From: Candidatus Nitrosocosmicus oleophilus
Lineage (GTDB): Archaea > Thermoproteota > Nitrososphaeria > Nitrososphaerales > Nitrososphaeraceae
Length of the DNA stretch: 64,000 nt
Assembly (NCBI RefSeq): GCF_000802205.1
Contig: NZ_CP012850.1
Coordinates: forward strand, 3,188,587-3,252,586
Direction: 5' to 3'
The translations under genes were made by a program, and so were the position numbers. Within the stretch, counting starts at the first letter, position 1. The number at the start of each line of letters is the position of its first letter. Positions 35,733 to 45,282 of this stretch are shown here, piece by piece. The notes beneath the pieces are model-generated. The model was not told the DNA's origin and did no database searches. It worked only from the letters and a program-made list of their open reading frames with translations.

Positions 35733-38486
35733 TTGAATAAATCTATTGTGCATGTCGTTCCTCATAGTCATTATGATGCTATTTGGATTTTCAGTAAAGA
35801 AGAGAATTTTGATATTAATTGTAACTTTATTATAAAAAAAGCTATTGAAATTTTAAAAAATGAAAAAGATTTCAAATTTATAATTGAACAGACCTATCTC
35901 TTAGAAAATATTGAGACGAGTTATCCGGAATTATTTTCCGAAATTAAACAGTTTATCAAAGATGGGCGAATAGAAATTGCAGGAGGAGAATATCTCATGT
36001 CAGATGTAATGCTTCCATCAGGCGAAGTTTTGATCAGAGAAATTCTCGAAGGTAAAAATTATGTAAAGGAGAAATTTGGAAAAAATATTCTAGTTGCCTG
36101 GGGTGCAGATGAATTTGGTTACAATGCACAGTGGCCACAAATTCTAAAAGATTGTGGTTATAAATACTTCGCCTTTAGAAGGGGAGTAACAGAGCCACTA
36201 GTCTCTGAATTTTACTGGAAAGGCATTGATGGTACATCTATACTGTCCCACTGGATGCCCTTAGGTTATCGGGCTGGATTAGATTTGTCACTTTTACATG
36301 AAACTTTTGAACAACTTAGAAGACAATCATCTACAAGACACGTCCTAATGCCTTCTGGCAGTGGTTCCACACCTCCGCAACCAGAATTATGCGACACTAT
36401 CGACAAATATAATGAATCTGCCAAAAGTATCATTGAAAATCCATTAATGAAGGTGTCGACCCCTTCAGAATTCTTTGAAGCGTTAGAACAAGAAATTGAA
36501 GAAAAAAATATCCACATGTCCATAAAAAAAGGAGAGATGTATTCGGGAAAAGCATCATTTGTATTCCCAGATAGTACTTCAACAAGATCATGGATAAAAC
36601 AGGGATTTAAGGAATTTGAAACCTACCTACTCATGCTTGAAAGATGGAATACCATACTTCATTTGATATCAAAAGAAAATGATCATACAGACGACCTTAA
36701 AAAGTACTGGAAGCAAGCACTATTTTTTGCAATGCATGACTCTTTACCTGGTACTGGTATTGATGCAGTATATGATGAGATGAGATCTGCATTTGATAAA
36801 TTAGAGAATACATTAAAAAAATCCTACATGGAATGTATTAATAAATTATCAAAGATATTATTTAGACAGGACAATAAAGCACATCACATCTTAGTGTTCA
36901 ATTCTGTGTCATGGGACACGAAGGAATGGGTAGAAGCAAGAGTCAACTTTGATATTGACGAGGCAATCGAAATAATGGAACTTAGAACTATAAATAGTAA
37001 CGAAATAGTTGATGTAGAAATATTAGATTTAGAATTACATGAAAAAGATCGAGGAATAAAAAGTGTCCAGCTAGGATTCGTTGCGAGAATACCATCTCTT
37101 GGTTTTTCCGCTTATGAAATAATATTCAGGAAGAAGGAGAAAGGTAAGAATAATAATATGGATCACTCACCCTTGCTTGCATACCCAAGATCCTATGAAA
37201 CAAAATTCACGTTTGACGATTTCACATTAGAGATTGATGCTGAGACCGGGATATTTACACTAATGAAGGCTGATCGCCTATATTTCATTGGCAATGAAGT
37301 ACGTATAGAAGAAGAACTAGGGGACTTGTACTACCATAAAGATGTAACTGGGATAATTAAATCAGAAAGTGGTGAGGGCATTCCATTTGGAGTGTTTAAA
37401 AAAGAAAAATACAGTGTTTTGAATGGAAAGATCAGAACTAAAATAGTGTTTCAAAACAAATATTACGCTATTCGTTGGCCATATAGACTTAATGAAAAAT
37501 TACCAACTATTATTTACCAGCATAGTTTCTTGACTGTAAGGAAAGAAATATCCATCTACAAGGGACTGTCTAGAATAGATTGCACAACTTATATAGAAAA
37601 TAACCACCCCCATGTGAGAATTAGAGTCAAGTTTGATGTACCATTTAAAGGGTACACTTATTGGACCGGCACGCAGTTTGGTGCGATCCAAAGACCAACT
37701 AATTTATTTTACTTAAACAAAGATCCCGATGTACTAAAGAAATGGAAAGAAATACCCAGCGGTACATTTCCTTCTGTAGAATGGATAGACTTTTCCAACA
37801 AAGAACAAGATATGGGCGTAACACTGACCCATTTAGGAATACCATCACATGAAATTAGGGACAATAGTATGTACCTCACACTATTAAGAGGAGTAGAAAC
37901 ACTTTCTGGAGATGGAACCAAGGGTCCTTGTATTGCCACCCCTGATGCAGCAGAAAAGAGACCGTATACTTTCAAATATTCGCTGCTCCCGCATGACGGA
38001 GATTGGCGCGATGCATCAAGTTATAAAGAAGGGATAGCTTTTAATATGAAACCAACAGCAATTCATATTTCAAACAAAGAACAGCCTAAATGGAGCCCCA
38101 TTACAAACGAGGCTGGTTCTGCAGACACCATGGTTGATACAACTTTATCGAATGGTTTCTCATTTTTGTCTATATCACCAAAGAATGTGATTTTAAGTAC
38201 GCTCAAACTCCCACAAGATTCTAGCCATAGCAGTGATGCTAAAGTAGTAATATTACGATTATATGAAACTGAGGGCAAAACAGTCACTGCAGACATAAAA
38301 TTCCATTACCCTATGAAATCGGCATTATATGTGAACCTGATTGAGGATGTCAAGGGTGATATATATGGTGATAATCGTGATGATGAAGATAAAGACATAG
38401 CGATTTCTGGTGCAAACAAAAACATCCTTAACTTCACGATTCATGGTTTTAAGATAATCACTTTAAGAATAGAATTTGATTTTTGA
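35733..38486 (+). CDS. Alpha-mannosidase, glycoside hydrolase family 38
   Basis: 917 residues from TTG; the next Met would cut the catalytic core. Zinc and catalytic motifs: HVVPHSHYDAIW (His11, Asp15), VAWGADEFGYNAQWPQIL with the probable nucleophile Asp about 126, and HDSLPGTGIDAVYDEM (about 332-347). The long beta-rich C-terminal half is typical of GH38. The enzyme removes alpha-mannose and retains configuration. There is no signal peptide, so it is probably cytoplasmic and acts on imported or recycled glycans, for example from surface glycoproteins or mannosylated solutes. No sugar transporter is adjacent. Confidence 0.92.
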   Translation: MNKSIVHVVPHSHYDAIWIFSKEENFDINCNFIIKKAIEILKNEKDFKFIIEQTYLLENIETSYPELFSEIKQFIKDGRIEIAGGEYLMSDVMLPSGEVLIREILEGKNYVKEKFGKNILVAWGADEFGYNAQWPQILKDCGYKYFAFRRGVTEPLVSEFYWKGIDGTSILSHWMPLGYRAGLDLSLLHETFEQLRRQSSTRHVLMPSGSGSTPPQPELCDTIDKYNESAKSIIENPLMKVSTPSEFFEALEQEIEEKNIHMSIKKGEMYSGKASFVFPDSTSTRSWIKQGFKEFETYLLMLERWNTILHLISKENDHTDDLKKYWKQALFFAMHDSLPGTGIDAVYDEMRSAFDKLENTLKKSYMECINKLSKILFRQDNKAHHILVFNSVSWDTKEWVEARVNFDIDEAIEIMELRTINSNEIVDVEILDLELHEKDRGIKSVQLGFVARIPSLGFSAYEIIFRKKEKGKNNNMDHSPLLAYPRSYETKFTFDDFTLEIDAETGIFTLMKADRLYFIGNEVRIEEELGDLYYHKDVTGIIKSESGEGIPFGVFKKEKYSVLNGKIRTKIVFQNKYYAIRWPYRLNEKLPTIIYQHSFLTVRKEISIYKGLSRIDCTTYIENNHPHVRIRVKFDVPFKGYTYWTGTQFGAIQRPTNLFYLNKDPDVLKKWKEIPSGTFPSVEWIDFSNKEQDMGVTLTHLGIPSHEIRDNSMYLTLLRGVETLSGDGTKGPCIATPDAAEKRPYTFKYSLLPHDGDWRDASSYKEGIAFNMKPTAIHISNKEQPKWSPITNEAGSADTMVDTTLSNGFSFLSISPKNVILSTLKLPQDSSHSSDAKVVILRLYETEGKTVTADIKFHYPMKSALYVNLIEDVKGDIYGDNRDDEDKDIAISGANKNILNFTIHGFKIITLRIEFDF

Positions 38487-38793
38487 AGGCAATTGCAAAT
38501 GTATGATGAATCCGCATGTTTCAAATTTTCTTGGGAAAATACCCAATCCCAATAAGCACTAAAACATAGAAACGAGTAGAAAATAGTCAGGATCATCTGA
38601 AGATCGATCCTCTCAATAAAATCATATTAAAAATAGAAATCAACTTAGGTTTAGATCTTGAAGTAGACCTTATTCTTATGGACTTTATTTAAAAAATGGA
38701 TACTCAAACTAACCACGAGACGTTGAGATGTGGGTATAAACTATTTTAGAAATCGGCATCGTTTGCTTACTAGCTATGGCAATTAGGATCATA
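38487..38793. other. Intergenic stretch, nothing recognised
   Basis: About 300 AT-rich bases ahead of the cupredoxin-like gene's promoter. Confidence 0.4.
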
Positions 38794-38803
38794 GATATAT
38801 ATC
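38794..38803 (+). promoter_or_regulatory. TATA box of the cupredoxin-like gene
   Basis: GATATATATC about 28 bases before the ATG at 38832, suggesting a leaderless or nearly leaderless transcript. Confidence 0.5.
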
Positions 38804-38831
38804 TGTCTTTTTATCTAGAAAATTAACATAT

Positions 38832-40151
38832 ATGAAATTACTAACTTTGGCTACAATCTTCCTTCTGATTGGCATTGCAAGTTTTGCACAGTCAGAAGCA
38901 AATGCTCAAGAAGGAGAATTCACACTTACAATTAACCCAGGTGCAACTGATAGTAATAGTTTAAGCCCCATAGAACCAGCTAACGTTACAATACCAGTAG
39001 GGGCTACTGTTGTATGGCTCAACAAAGATTCCGCATATCATCAAATAGTGTCCGGAACCCCTGAGGCTGGCCCAACAAATGTCTTTTATGGAGATTTTTT
39101 TGCTACAAATGAGGCATATAATAGAACTTTCGACTCACCTGGTGTAATCGACTATTATGATCCAATATGGACAAATATTAGAGGGCAGATTACAACCGTG
39201 AGTGAGAACAATACAGAGCCTGGATTTGGTACAACAGGTAATTTTGCTGATAATAATTTCACACCAAATAACGATGCAAATACGGGAAACGGGACTTCAT
39301 TGACTAACGAACCTTTGCAATCATCGACAGCTCAAACATTCCAATCAAATAATGTCAACACGCCCAATGATGGCAGTTTTAATCAACCTCAAACTGGAGT
39401 AGCAGGAGATAATACCCAGTTATTTACTACGGATCAGCAACAGCAGCAACCAGTTCAGCAGCAACCAGTTCAGCAGCAACCAGTTCAACAGGAACAGCCT
39501 TTGCAATCATCGACAGCTCAAACATTCCAATCAAATAATGTCAACACGCCCAATGATGGCAGTTTTAATCAACCTCAAACTGGAGTAGCAGGAGATAATA
39601 CCCAGTTATTTACTACGGATCAGCAACAGCAGCAACCAGTTCAGCAGCAACCAGTTCAACAACAAATCACACAAGAACAACTCCAGATACCACAACATGG
39701 CCCCATCGATAGTTTTAAAGCAAGTGGAAAAATCAATTCCTACATTGTAACGGCAGCAAGTCCCTGGAATGCAACTGGAGATTGGAGTATGATAGTAGAA
39801 AATGGCGAAATGAAGAATTTTGTCACAAACATGGCATGGTTTAATGGTACTACTGGTCATACACATGATTTTTTGAATTTTGATTCACGCGACGATATAG
39901 AACTGCCTTCTGATAATATATTAACAATAGATGGAGAAATGGACGTAGCTTCTAACGGAGTCATTACATGGGATGGAGTTGATTCAACAATTAATCTTGG
40001 AGGTGGAGGTAAAACTATAACTATATCAGTAGATCACGAAGCTACCGATCACCATTTTGCTGGACAACCAATTATCGGAACAGTTACTTCACTGACTCCC
40101 TGCTCAGATACGCCTGGAGCTAGTATGGAAATATTACCTACATGTGATTAG
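38832..40151 (+). CDS. Secreted cupredoxin-like protein with Gln-rich repeat and His-containing C-terminal domain
   Basis: 439 residues. Signal peptide 1-25 (ends ANAQ). Residues 30-122 follow the plastocyanin fold: VTIPVGATVVWLNKDSAYHQ (His70), then DSPGVIDYYDPIWTNIRG. The usual copper ligands Cys, His and Met in YYCxxHxxMxG are Asp110, Trp113 and Ile116, so the type-1 site is lost. Residues about 161-282 are two 62-residue repeats ending in QQQPVQQQ runs. The C-terminal domain (about 290-439) has NFVTNMAWFNGTTGHTHDF and HEATDHHFAG, His clusters that could bind metal. Probably a surface protein; related proteins with a Cu site are abundant in ammonia-oxidising archaea. Confidence 0.75.
   Translation: MKLLTLATIFLLIGIASFAQSEANAQEGEFTLTINPGATDSNSLSPIEPANVTIPVGATVVWLNKDSAYHQIVSGTPEAGPTNVFYGDFFATNEAYNRTFDSPGVIDYYDPIWTNIRGQITTVSENNTEPGFGTTGNFADNNFTPNNDANTGNGTSLTNEPLQSSTAQTFQSNNVNTPNDGSFNQPQTGVAGDNTQLFTTDQQQQQPVQQQPVQQQPVQQEQPLQSSTAQTFQSNNVNTPNDGSFNQPQTGVAGDNTQLFTTDQQQQQPVQQQPVQQQITQEQLQIPQHGPIDSFKASGKINSYIVTAASPWNATGDWSMIVENGEMKNFVTNMAWFNGTTGHTHDFLNFDSRDDIELPSDNILTIDGEMDVASNGVITWDGVDSTINLGGGGKTITISVDHEATDHHFAGQPIIGTVTSLTPCSDTPGASMEILPTCD
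39312..39658 (+). repeat. Perfect 161-base direct repeat inside the cupredoxin-like gene
   Basis: 39312-39472 and 39498-39658 are identical over 161 bases with a period of 186 bases (62 codons). Shorter CAGCAACCAGTT units repeat at the end of each copy. The identity points to recent duplication or ongoing recombination. Confidence 0.9.
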
Positions 40152-40671
40152 AAGACTCAAGAATGACAACACTAGAATAAAGACGACATTTAAAATTCCA
40201 TCTAGAAACATTTCTTATTTTTTTGAATCATTCTTCGAAAATATATATTAAATTTAATTGACTAAAAAAGAACAACCAAACCATATTTAGAAGACAAACA
40301 GAAAATGATAGTGCTAAGGGACAAAATTTTATAAAGGAAGTGTAATCAAAAGTCTGATTACTTCACTCATGGACTAAGAACACCCCTTCAACAAGTATTA
40401 TGATATTCCTGGGTAACTAACTAAATATCTTGCATATAATTACTAAAATAAGAATCATAATTGATTTGATTGATAAATCCGATAATTTAAAAATAAGTGG
40501 GTCGTTATCAGGAACTTGCAAAAACCCATTCTCTTTGATTATCCGCCCAAGGTTCATAAAAAAGTACTTTTGTTCTAGTTTGTCATTTCTTATGATCGAT
40601 ATGTAATGAGTATATCGATAATTGATAGAAGTAAGACGTCCTTTGAGGACATCAACATAGGGTGTGACCTT
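40152..40671. other. Intergenic stretch, nothing recognised
   Basis: About 520 AT-rich bases between the cupredoxin-like gene and the Cys-rich miniprotein. Confidence 0.4.
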
Positions 40672-40746
40672 CTAGCCATCCTGACAGCAAAATCCGCAGT
40701 CACATATTTGTTCGCCGTAATTTTCACATGTATCATTTAATTCCAT
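40672..40746 (-). CDS. Cys-rich 24-residue miniprotein
   Basis: An ATG at 40744-40746 opens 24 codons to TAG at 40672-40674. The product has five Cys in C-x7-C-x-C-x2-C-C spacing (Cys 7, 15, 17, 20 and 21; CDCGFCC near the end), three Asp and three Glu and no Lys or Arg. Such a peptide would bind soft metals (Zn, Cu) or an Fe-S cluster, like a miniature metallothionein or half a zinc ribbon. A TATA box 23 bases upstream puts the transcription start at the ATG. Too short for homology; chance is possible, but promoter spacing and Cys density argue for a gene. Confidence 0.5.
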   Translation of the reverse strand: MELNDTCENYGEQICDCGFCCQDG

Positions 40747-40767
40747 ATAGATTCTTGTAAGCAACCC

Positions 40768-40777
40768 CTATATATTA
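40768..40777 (-). promoter_or_regulatory. TATA box of the Cys-rich miniprotein
   Basis: TAATATATAG on the minus strand ends 22 bases before the ATG, the spacing of leaderless archaeal genes. Confidence 0.45.
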
Positions 40778-41044
40778 CTTACTGATTTCGGCATTTATTG
40801 GCTAGAATTAATCTAATACGTACTAATATAGCGAAAATCATATTTATAATAAAAAAAATGCCGTTTTGGTTCAATAATGTGAAACCAAACTTTACTTTAG
40901 TCATCTATTTTTATTTGGATAATTAATAAACAAATCTCCAATCTTTTGTATTTTATTCAATAAAATGCTTCAAATGATTAACAAATATCACTAAAATCAT
41001 TGTTTTTTTATATTACTTTCTCTATCCAATACTTGTGTATTAGA

Positions 41045-41293
41045 ATGGAAGTAGCAAACCATGACTGGACAAATCGATTTAATTCTGTGTCGGTGTGTAC
41101 TTTCCCTGATTGCAAGAACGAATCAAGATGTCTATGTTCAAAATGTCTAACTCTTTATTGCAACTTGCACCTACAAATTCATTTAGCAAATTGCAATAAC
41201 ATGGCAGAATCATCTGGAAACAGCAATAGTATTGAACCCCATCAAATTATCAACGAAGTATTAGGTGATCCAAGGAGCATATGCACAATTTGA
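41045..41293 (+). CDS. AN1-like zinc-finger protein
   Basis: 82 residues from the ATG at 41045; an upstream in-frame start at 41000 would add a hydrophobic stretch that is probably not translated. The Cys/His array CTFPDCKNESRCLCSKC, then YCNLHLQIHLANC, gives C-x4-C-x5-C-x-C-x2-C-x4-C-x2-H-x3-H-x3-C, close to AN1/B-box-type fingers that hold two zinc ions. Archaeal AN1-like proteins are of unknown function, possibly protein-binding. Single gene. Confidence 0.65.
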   Translation: MEVANHDWTNRFNSVSVCTFPDCKNESRCLCSKCLTLYCNLHLQIHLANCNNMAESSGNSNSIEPHQIINEVLGDPRSICTI

Positions 41294-41563
41294 TGATGAA
41301 AATGCAGAGTTTTGAAATAAATTAAATAATTAATTTCTTTTGTTTGTATTCTTGTTTGAAAGTATTGCAGTAATTGGTTTGTTGGTGGGTTTCAATGGAT
41401 TATGTTAGACGAAGATAATATGATAGCATTATTTACATGCATACTAGTAATCCCACACATGCATGAATTTGATCAAAATATTGAGTAGAGCAGATATTAA
41501 GAAAATGTCGAAACAGCCAATCACAAGAGGATTGTGGAAAGGCATAGTTTTAAAGTAGAAGTA

Positions 41564-41971
41564 CTACCTATTTTTTGTTGCCTCAATCTGTCCATTATTA
41601 GCTTTTACGACTACTTTTTTGAAATTAGAATCGCCCCCATCAGGAGATACAAAGATGGATGCAAATGGTCCCATGTTTCCTAAAGGCTGAATTGGATCGT
41701 CATCAAACTGGACAGTAACGTTATTGATAGAATTGAAATTATTGTTACTTAATTTTACACTTATTGTTTCGACAGGACCTCCCCTTTGGATTATTTCGAT
41801 ATTTAATCCCGCTGTTGAAAAATATACAAACAAGACGACTGCTGCAACTACAGCAAAGCCAACAAAGATTATTCTGCGAATTAATTTAAAGTAATTTCGC
41901 TTTTTGCCTGATCTACCATTATCAGGCGATCTACCATTATCAGGCGATCCTCCATCGTCCCAACGCCCCAT
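41564..41971 (-). CDS. Single-pass membrane protein with short N-terminal repeat
   Basis: 135 residues. A basic, Gly/Ser-rich inside N-terminus with duplicated SPDNGR (18-base tandem, 41910-41945), one membrane helix (about 34-55), then an outside beta-sandwich-like domain (ISVKLSNNNFNSINNVTVQF, GPFASIFVSPDG). The outside part resembles archaeal CARDB/LEA-like small domains. Function unknown. Confidence 0.6.
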   Translation of the reverse strand: MGRWDDGGSPDNGRSPDNGRSGKKRNYFKLIRRIIFVGFAVVAAVVLFVYFSTAGLNIEIIQRGGPVETISVKLSNNNFNSINNVTVQFDDDPIQPLGNMGPFASIFVSPDGGDSNFKKVVVKANNGQIEATKNR

Positions 41972-42232
41972 ATCTTATTGATAGATATTATTCAAGCAAT
42001 TAAGTGTTCTATACTAAAATGATTAGATACCAACACAGATTTTTTTCTTGATTCGGCATTAGTATTAGTGGTTTTACTTTTTAAAGGTCAGTATCAACCA
42101 TTCCTTTATGTATCAAGTGGTACTAAGCACAGTAGTAAATTCTAATCCTAACTAACTGATTAAATAAACAATTAGTCTATTTGCAGCACATCTGGGTAAA
42201 CCATTCGTATGGCCTTCGTTCATTTTTTGACT

Positions 42233-43108
42233 TTATTCGTTTAGCGAATCTCTTGATCCAAACTCATTCTTAAATCCATATAGACTGGCCAGTCTTTTCA
42301 CATCATTGTTGGTTATTTTACAAGACTGATGGGCAAGCTTCAGACAATAAGGATAGCCCTTTATACTGTGATAGCACAAACCATCAATCAAATTTTGAAT
42401 TTCAGTTTGAGCAATATTTGCCCTATTAATAATTTCAATCTTTATAAGGGGAACATAGGCAGCTAGCCTTGCATATATCTCAATCACATCTAAACTATCA
42501 GAGATAAAGTTATTTTTGTTTGCAAGACTATATCCGGTCTTGTGACCTAACTTATTATAATAATAAATATCAGCTGCTCGCGATCCATATTCTTTGAACT
42601 GGGTTTTTGATGTAGAATTTTTTGAAATAAACAAAACATCGCTCTCTTCATCATTACTATCAAAGAGGGCTCGCACGTTTTCTTTATAGGTTGCATTTTT
42701 GTTATGAACTAAATTAGATATTATGGATCCATCGACACAAACATAATCTGGTTTTTGATCCAATACAGATTTGGCTAGATCGATTTCCATTTTCATAGCT
42801 TTAGCACTCAGAGAATCACCGGTAATGTTAGAGATCCCATAATCCCATCTTGATGCCAACATGTGATTATGCGAGCTTACTGCAACGCTATCAATAACAA
42901 ACAGATCGATTCCTTGAAAGGATTTCTTATTCCAGCTACTATCAATACCCACACTCAAGGACGGTTTTCTGATCGGTTCATATTCCACCCACTTAGTAGA
43001 TGCGATCTTCAAAAGATCATCAAATTCATCTCCATGTATAGATGAAAGCTTTTTCTCCTTATTTTTGATAGCATCCAGGTAAAGATCAGACAACAATATT
43101 ATATCCAA
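42233..43108 (-). CDS. nurA: NurA-type 5'-3' nuclease
   Basis: 291 residues. NurA domain landmarks: VGIDSSWNK (first metal Asp, about 54), YVCVDGSII (second Asp, about 125), STSKTQFKE and the C-terminal signature YPYCLKLAHQSCKITNNDV. NurA partners with the HerA translocase and Mre11-Rad50 in DNA end resection. In many archaea nurA, herA, mre11 and rad50 cluster; here none of the others is nearby. Starts at TTG. Confidence 0.85.
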   Translation of the reverse strand: MDIILLSDLYLDAIKNKEKKLSSIHGDEFDDLLKIASTKWVEYEPIRKPSLSVGIDSSWNKKSFQGIDLFVIDSVAVSSHNHMLASRWDYGISNITGDSLSAKAMKMEIDLAKSVLDQKPDYVCVDGSIISNLVHNKNATYKENVRALFDSNDEESDVLFISKNSTSKTQFKEYGSRAADIYYYNKLGHKTGYSLANKNNFISDSLDVIEIYARLAAYVPLIKIEIINRANIAQTEIQNLIDGLCYHSIKGYPYCLKLAHQSCKITNNDVKRLASLYGFKNEFGSRDSLNE

Positions 43109-43195
43109 CTCAAGGACTAAATTTATTTATTATTCATAACAAGCAAGGGACGAGCCAAAGGGTTGGGAAAATTCATTTTTTTAGTACAAGGCAAA

Positions 43196-45196
43196 TCATG
43201 ATTTAATAACGGAGAAGGATTTGAGGGATTCAGGATTTTCGACTAACAAAAGGTCATCCTTTGAAATGTCAATATCTAAGAGTTTCTTACGCATCAATCT
43301 TCGCAATATCTTCCCTGATCGATTCCGGGGTAGTTCGTTAACAAAATAAATAGATTTAGGAAGTAGAAATTTACCAATCCGGCTTATCAGAAGTTTTTCA
43401 ATATCCTTTTTTATCAAAAAGTTTGTCGGGTTTGTTGTATCAGCATTATTTAAAACACAGAAAATACATACCGATTCACCGGTTAATTCGTCTGGAATGC
43501 CAACAGCAGCTGACTCAACAATTCCAGAATAGCTAGTTAATACTTCTTCAATTTCACTAGGGTCAATCCTGTGTCCAGAAATTTTCATGACATCATCTAC
43601 TCTGCCAGAGATATACCACATGTTTTGTGAATCAGTTCGAACCTTATCACCATGATTCCAAATATTAGGAAATTTTGACCAATATGTATGCATATATCTT
43701 TCCTCATCATTTAGGATACCCTTGGTCATCCCAGGCCAAGGATTCTTAATTACAAGATATCCCTCATTGACAGACTTACCTTGGTCATCTAAGATATCAA
43801 CATCCAATCCCGGTACGGGTACTCCTACAGAAGTAGGTACATTATCTAAGAATGGAAGCATGCTTAGAATGGCTCCACCTATCTCAGTGCCACCTGACAA
43901 ATTTATCACAGGACAACGATTATTTCCTACTTTTGAAAAATACCAATCCCATGCTTCCTTATTCAATCGCTCGCCCGTGGAAACCAGTAGCCTAAGGGAA
44001 GAAAAGTGAAATTTTGAAAAATCAATCTTATTTCTCATGAATTGTCTTATCGCCGTTGGAGCAGCTCCAAATATTGTAACATTCAGATCATCAATCTGCC
44101 TTGCCCAATAATCCATAGATGGATAGTCCAGCGTATCTTCAAAAATGACAGCAGTTGATCCTATAATAGGAGATCCATAAACTATCCATGTTTGACCAGT
44201 AATCCAACCTATATCAGCATACCAAAAAATTGTATCAGTAGATTTGAGATCTATCAAGTATGATGATTGATGAGCAGAAAATATAGAAAATCCTCCATGT
44301 GTCTGAATTGTACCCTTTGGTTTTCCGGTCGTTCCTGAAGTGTATAAAATGAATAAAGGATCACTAGATCCCATCAGTTCCGCTTCGAATTTTCTGTTTG
44401 GATCATGTTTTCTAAATGCCTCATCATAAATTCGTTTAAAGGAAAAGACTTTATCGTTAGGAAGAAGATCAGATTCAGTTTCCTCAGTTTCCTCAGTTTC
44501 CTCAGTTTCTGACACAATTATTTTTTTTACAAAAGTATTGGATAACACATCTTCCCAATGTGTTTTTAAATTAATTATACTACCTCTCCTTTGAAAAAAA
44601 TCACTAGTAATTAAAAATGAAGAATTTGAATCAACGAGTCTCTGTTCAAGTGCTGACTTACCAAAACCGGAAAAAATAGGTACATGAACCGCTCCTAATT
44701 TTGAGATTGCATAAAGTGCAACAAATGATTCCATTCTCATAGGAAGATAAATTCCTACTACGTCACCTTTTTTAACTCCTATATCTCTTAATGCATTAGC
44801 AAATACATTTACCCTTATTTCCAGCTCCTTAAAACTAAGCTGTTTCTTTATTCCATCATGGTTTACAAAGATAAATGCAGTTTTATTTGGGTGTTTATTG
44901 GTATTACTTTGAATAACATTATCGATAATGTTACATTTTCCACCAACAAACCACTCACACCATGGTAAACCCTTTTGTACATCAACTACTTTATTGAATG
45001 GTTCCCTCCATGTAATTCCAAGATCCTCATTTACGGCCTTCCAATACCATTCAATATTTTCTACAGATTTCTGCAACAAGTCATCCAATGTATCAATACT
45101 ATTTTTCTCCATAAATCGAATTAAATTATTATCCTTAGTCTGCTCCGATTTAGATGAATTAATTGAATAGTAGGGTACCCTTTGTTTTTTGACCAT
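43196..45196 (-). CDS. AMP-forming acyl-CoA synthetase (acetyl-CoA synthetase family)
   Basis: 666 residues. Core motifs of the ANL superfamily: LYTSGTTGKPKGTIQTHGGF (P-loop-like AMP motif, about 282-301), FWYADIGWITGQTWI, LSGGTEIGG (A5), WNHGDKVRTD and ISGRVDDVMKISGHRIDPSE (hinge), and RSGKILRRLMRK with the catalytic Lys. The N-terminal WYWKAVNEDLGITWREPF matches acetyl/propionyl-CoA synthetases. It activates a short carboxylate to its CoA thioester. A repeat of Glu-Glu-Thr (about 229-240) is an unusual low-complexity insertion. Whether it serves acetate assimilation or another acid cannot be read from sequence. Confidence 0.9.
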   Translation of the reverse strand: MVKKQRVPYYSINSSKSEQTKDNNLIRFMEKNSIDTLDDLLQKSVENIEWYWKAVNEDLGITWREPFNKVVDVQKGLPWCEWFVGGKCNIIDNVIQSNTNKHPNKTAFIFVNHDGIKKQLSFKELEIRVNVFANALRDIGVKKGDVVGIYLPMRMESFVALYAISKLGAVHVPIFSGFGKSALEQRLVDSNSSFLITSDFFQRRGSIINLKTHWEDVLSNTFVKKIIVSETEETEETEETESDLLPNDKVFSFKRIYDEAFRKHDPNRKFEAELMGSSDPLFILYTSGTTGKPKGTIQTHGGFSIFSAHQSSYLIDLKSTDTIFWYADIGWITGQTWIVYGSPIIGSTAVIFEDTLDYPSMDYWARQIDDLNVTIFGAAPTAIRQFMRNKIDFSKFHFSSLRLLVSTGERLNKEAWDWYFSKVGNNRCPVINLSGGTEIGGAILSMLPFLDNVPTSVGVPVPGLDVDILDDQGKSVNEGYLVIKNPWPGMTKGILNDEERYMHTYWSKFPNIWNHGDKVRTDSQNMWYISGRVDDVMKISGHRIDPSEIEEVLTSYSGIVESAAVGIPDELTGESVCIFCVLNNADTTNPTNFLIKKDIEKLLISRIGKFLLPKSIYFVNELPRNRSGKILRRLMRKKLLDIDISKDDLLLVENPESLKSFSVIKS
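44476..44511 (-). repeat. Nine-base tandem repeat in the acyl-CoA synthetase gene
   Basis: CAGTTTCCT repeated three times with a fourth variant unit, coding for Glu-Thr-Glu repeats in frame. Copy number may vary between strains. Confidence 0.8.
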
Positions 45197-45282
45197 CTAT
45201 ATTTTAATCGTTTAAAATGTTTTTCAGATATATTAGTCTATTTTTATCGTGAATTTAATTGCCTCCGATGTAAGTAGTAAAA

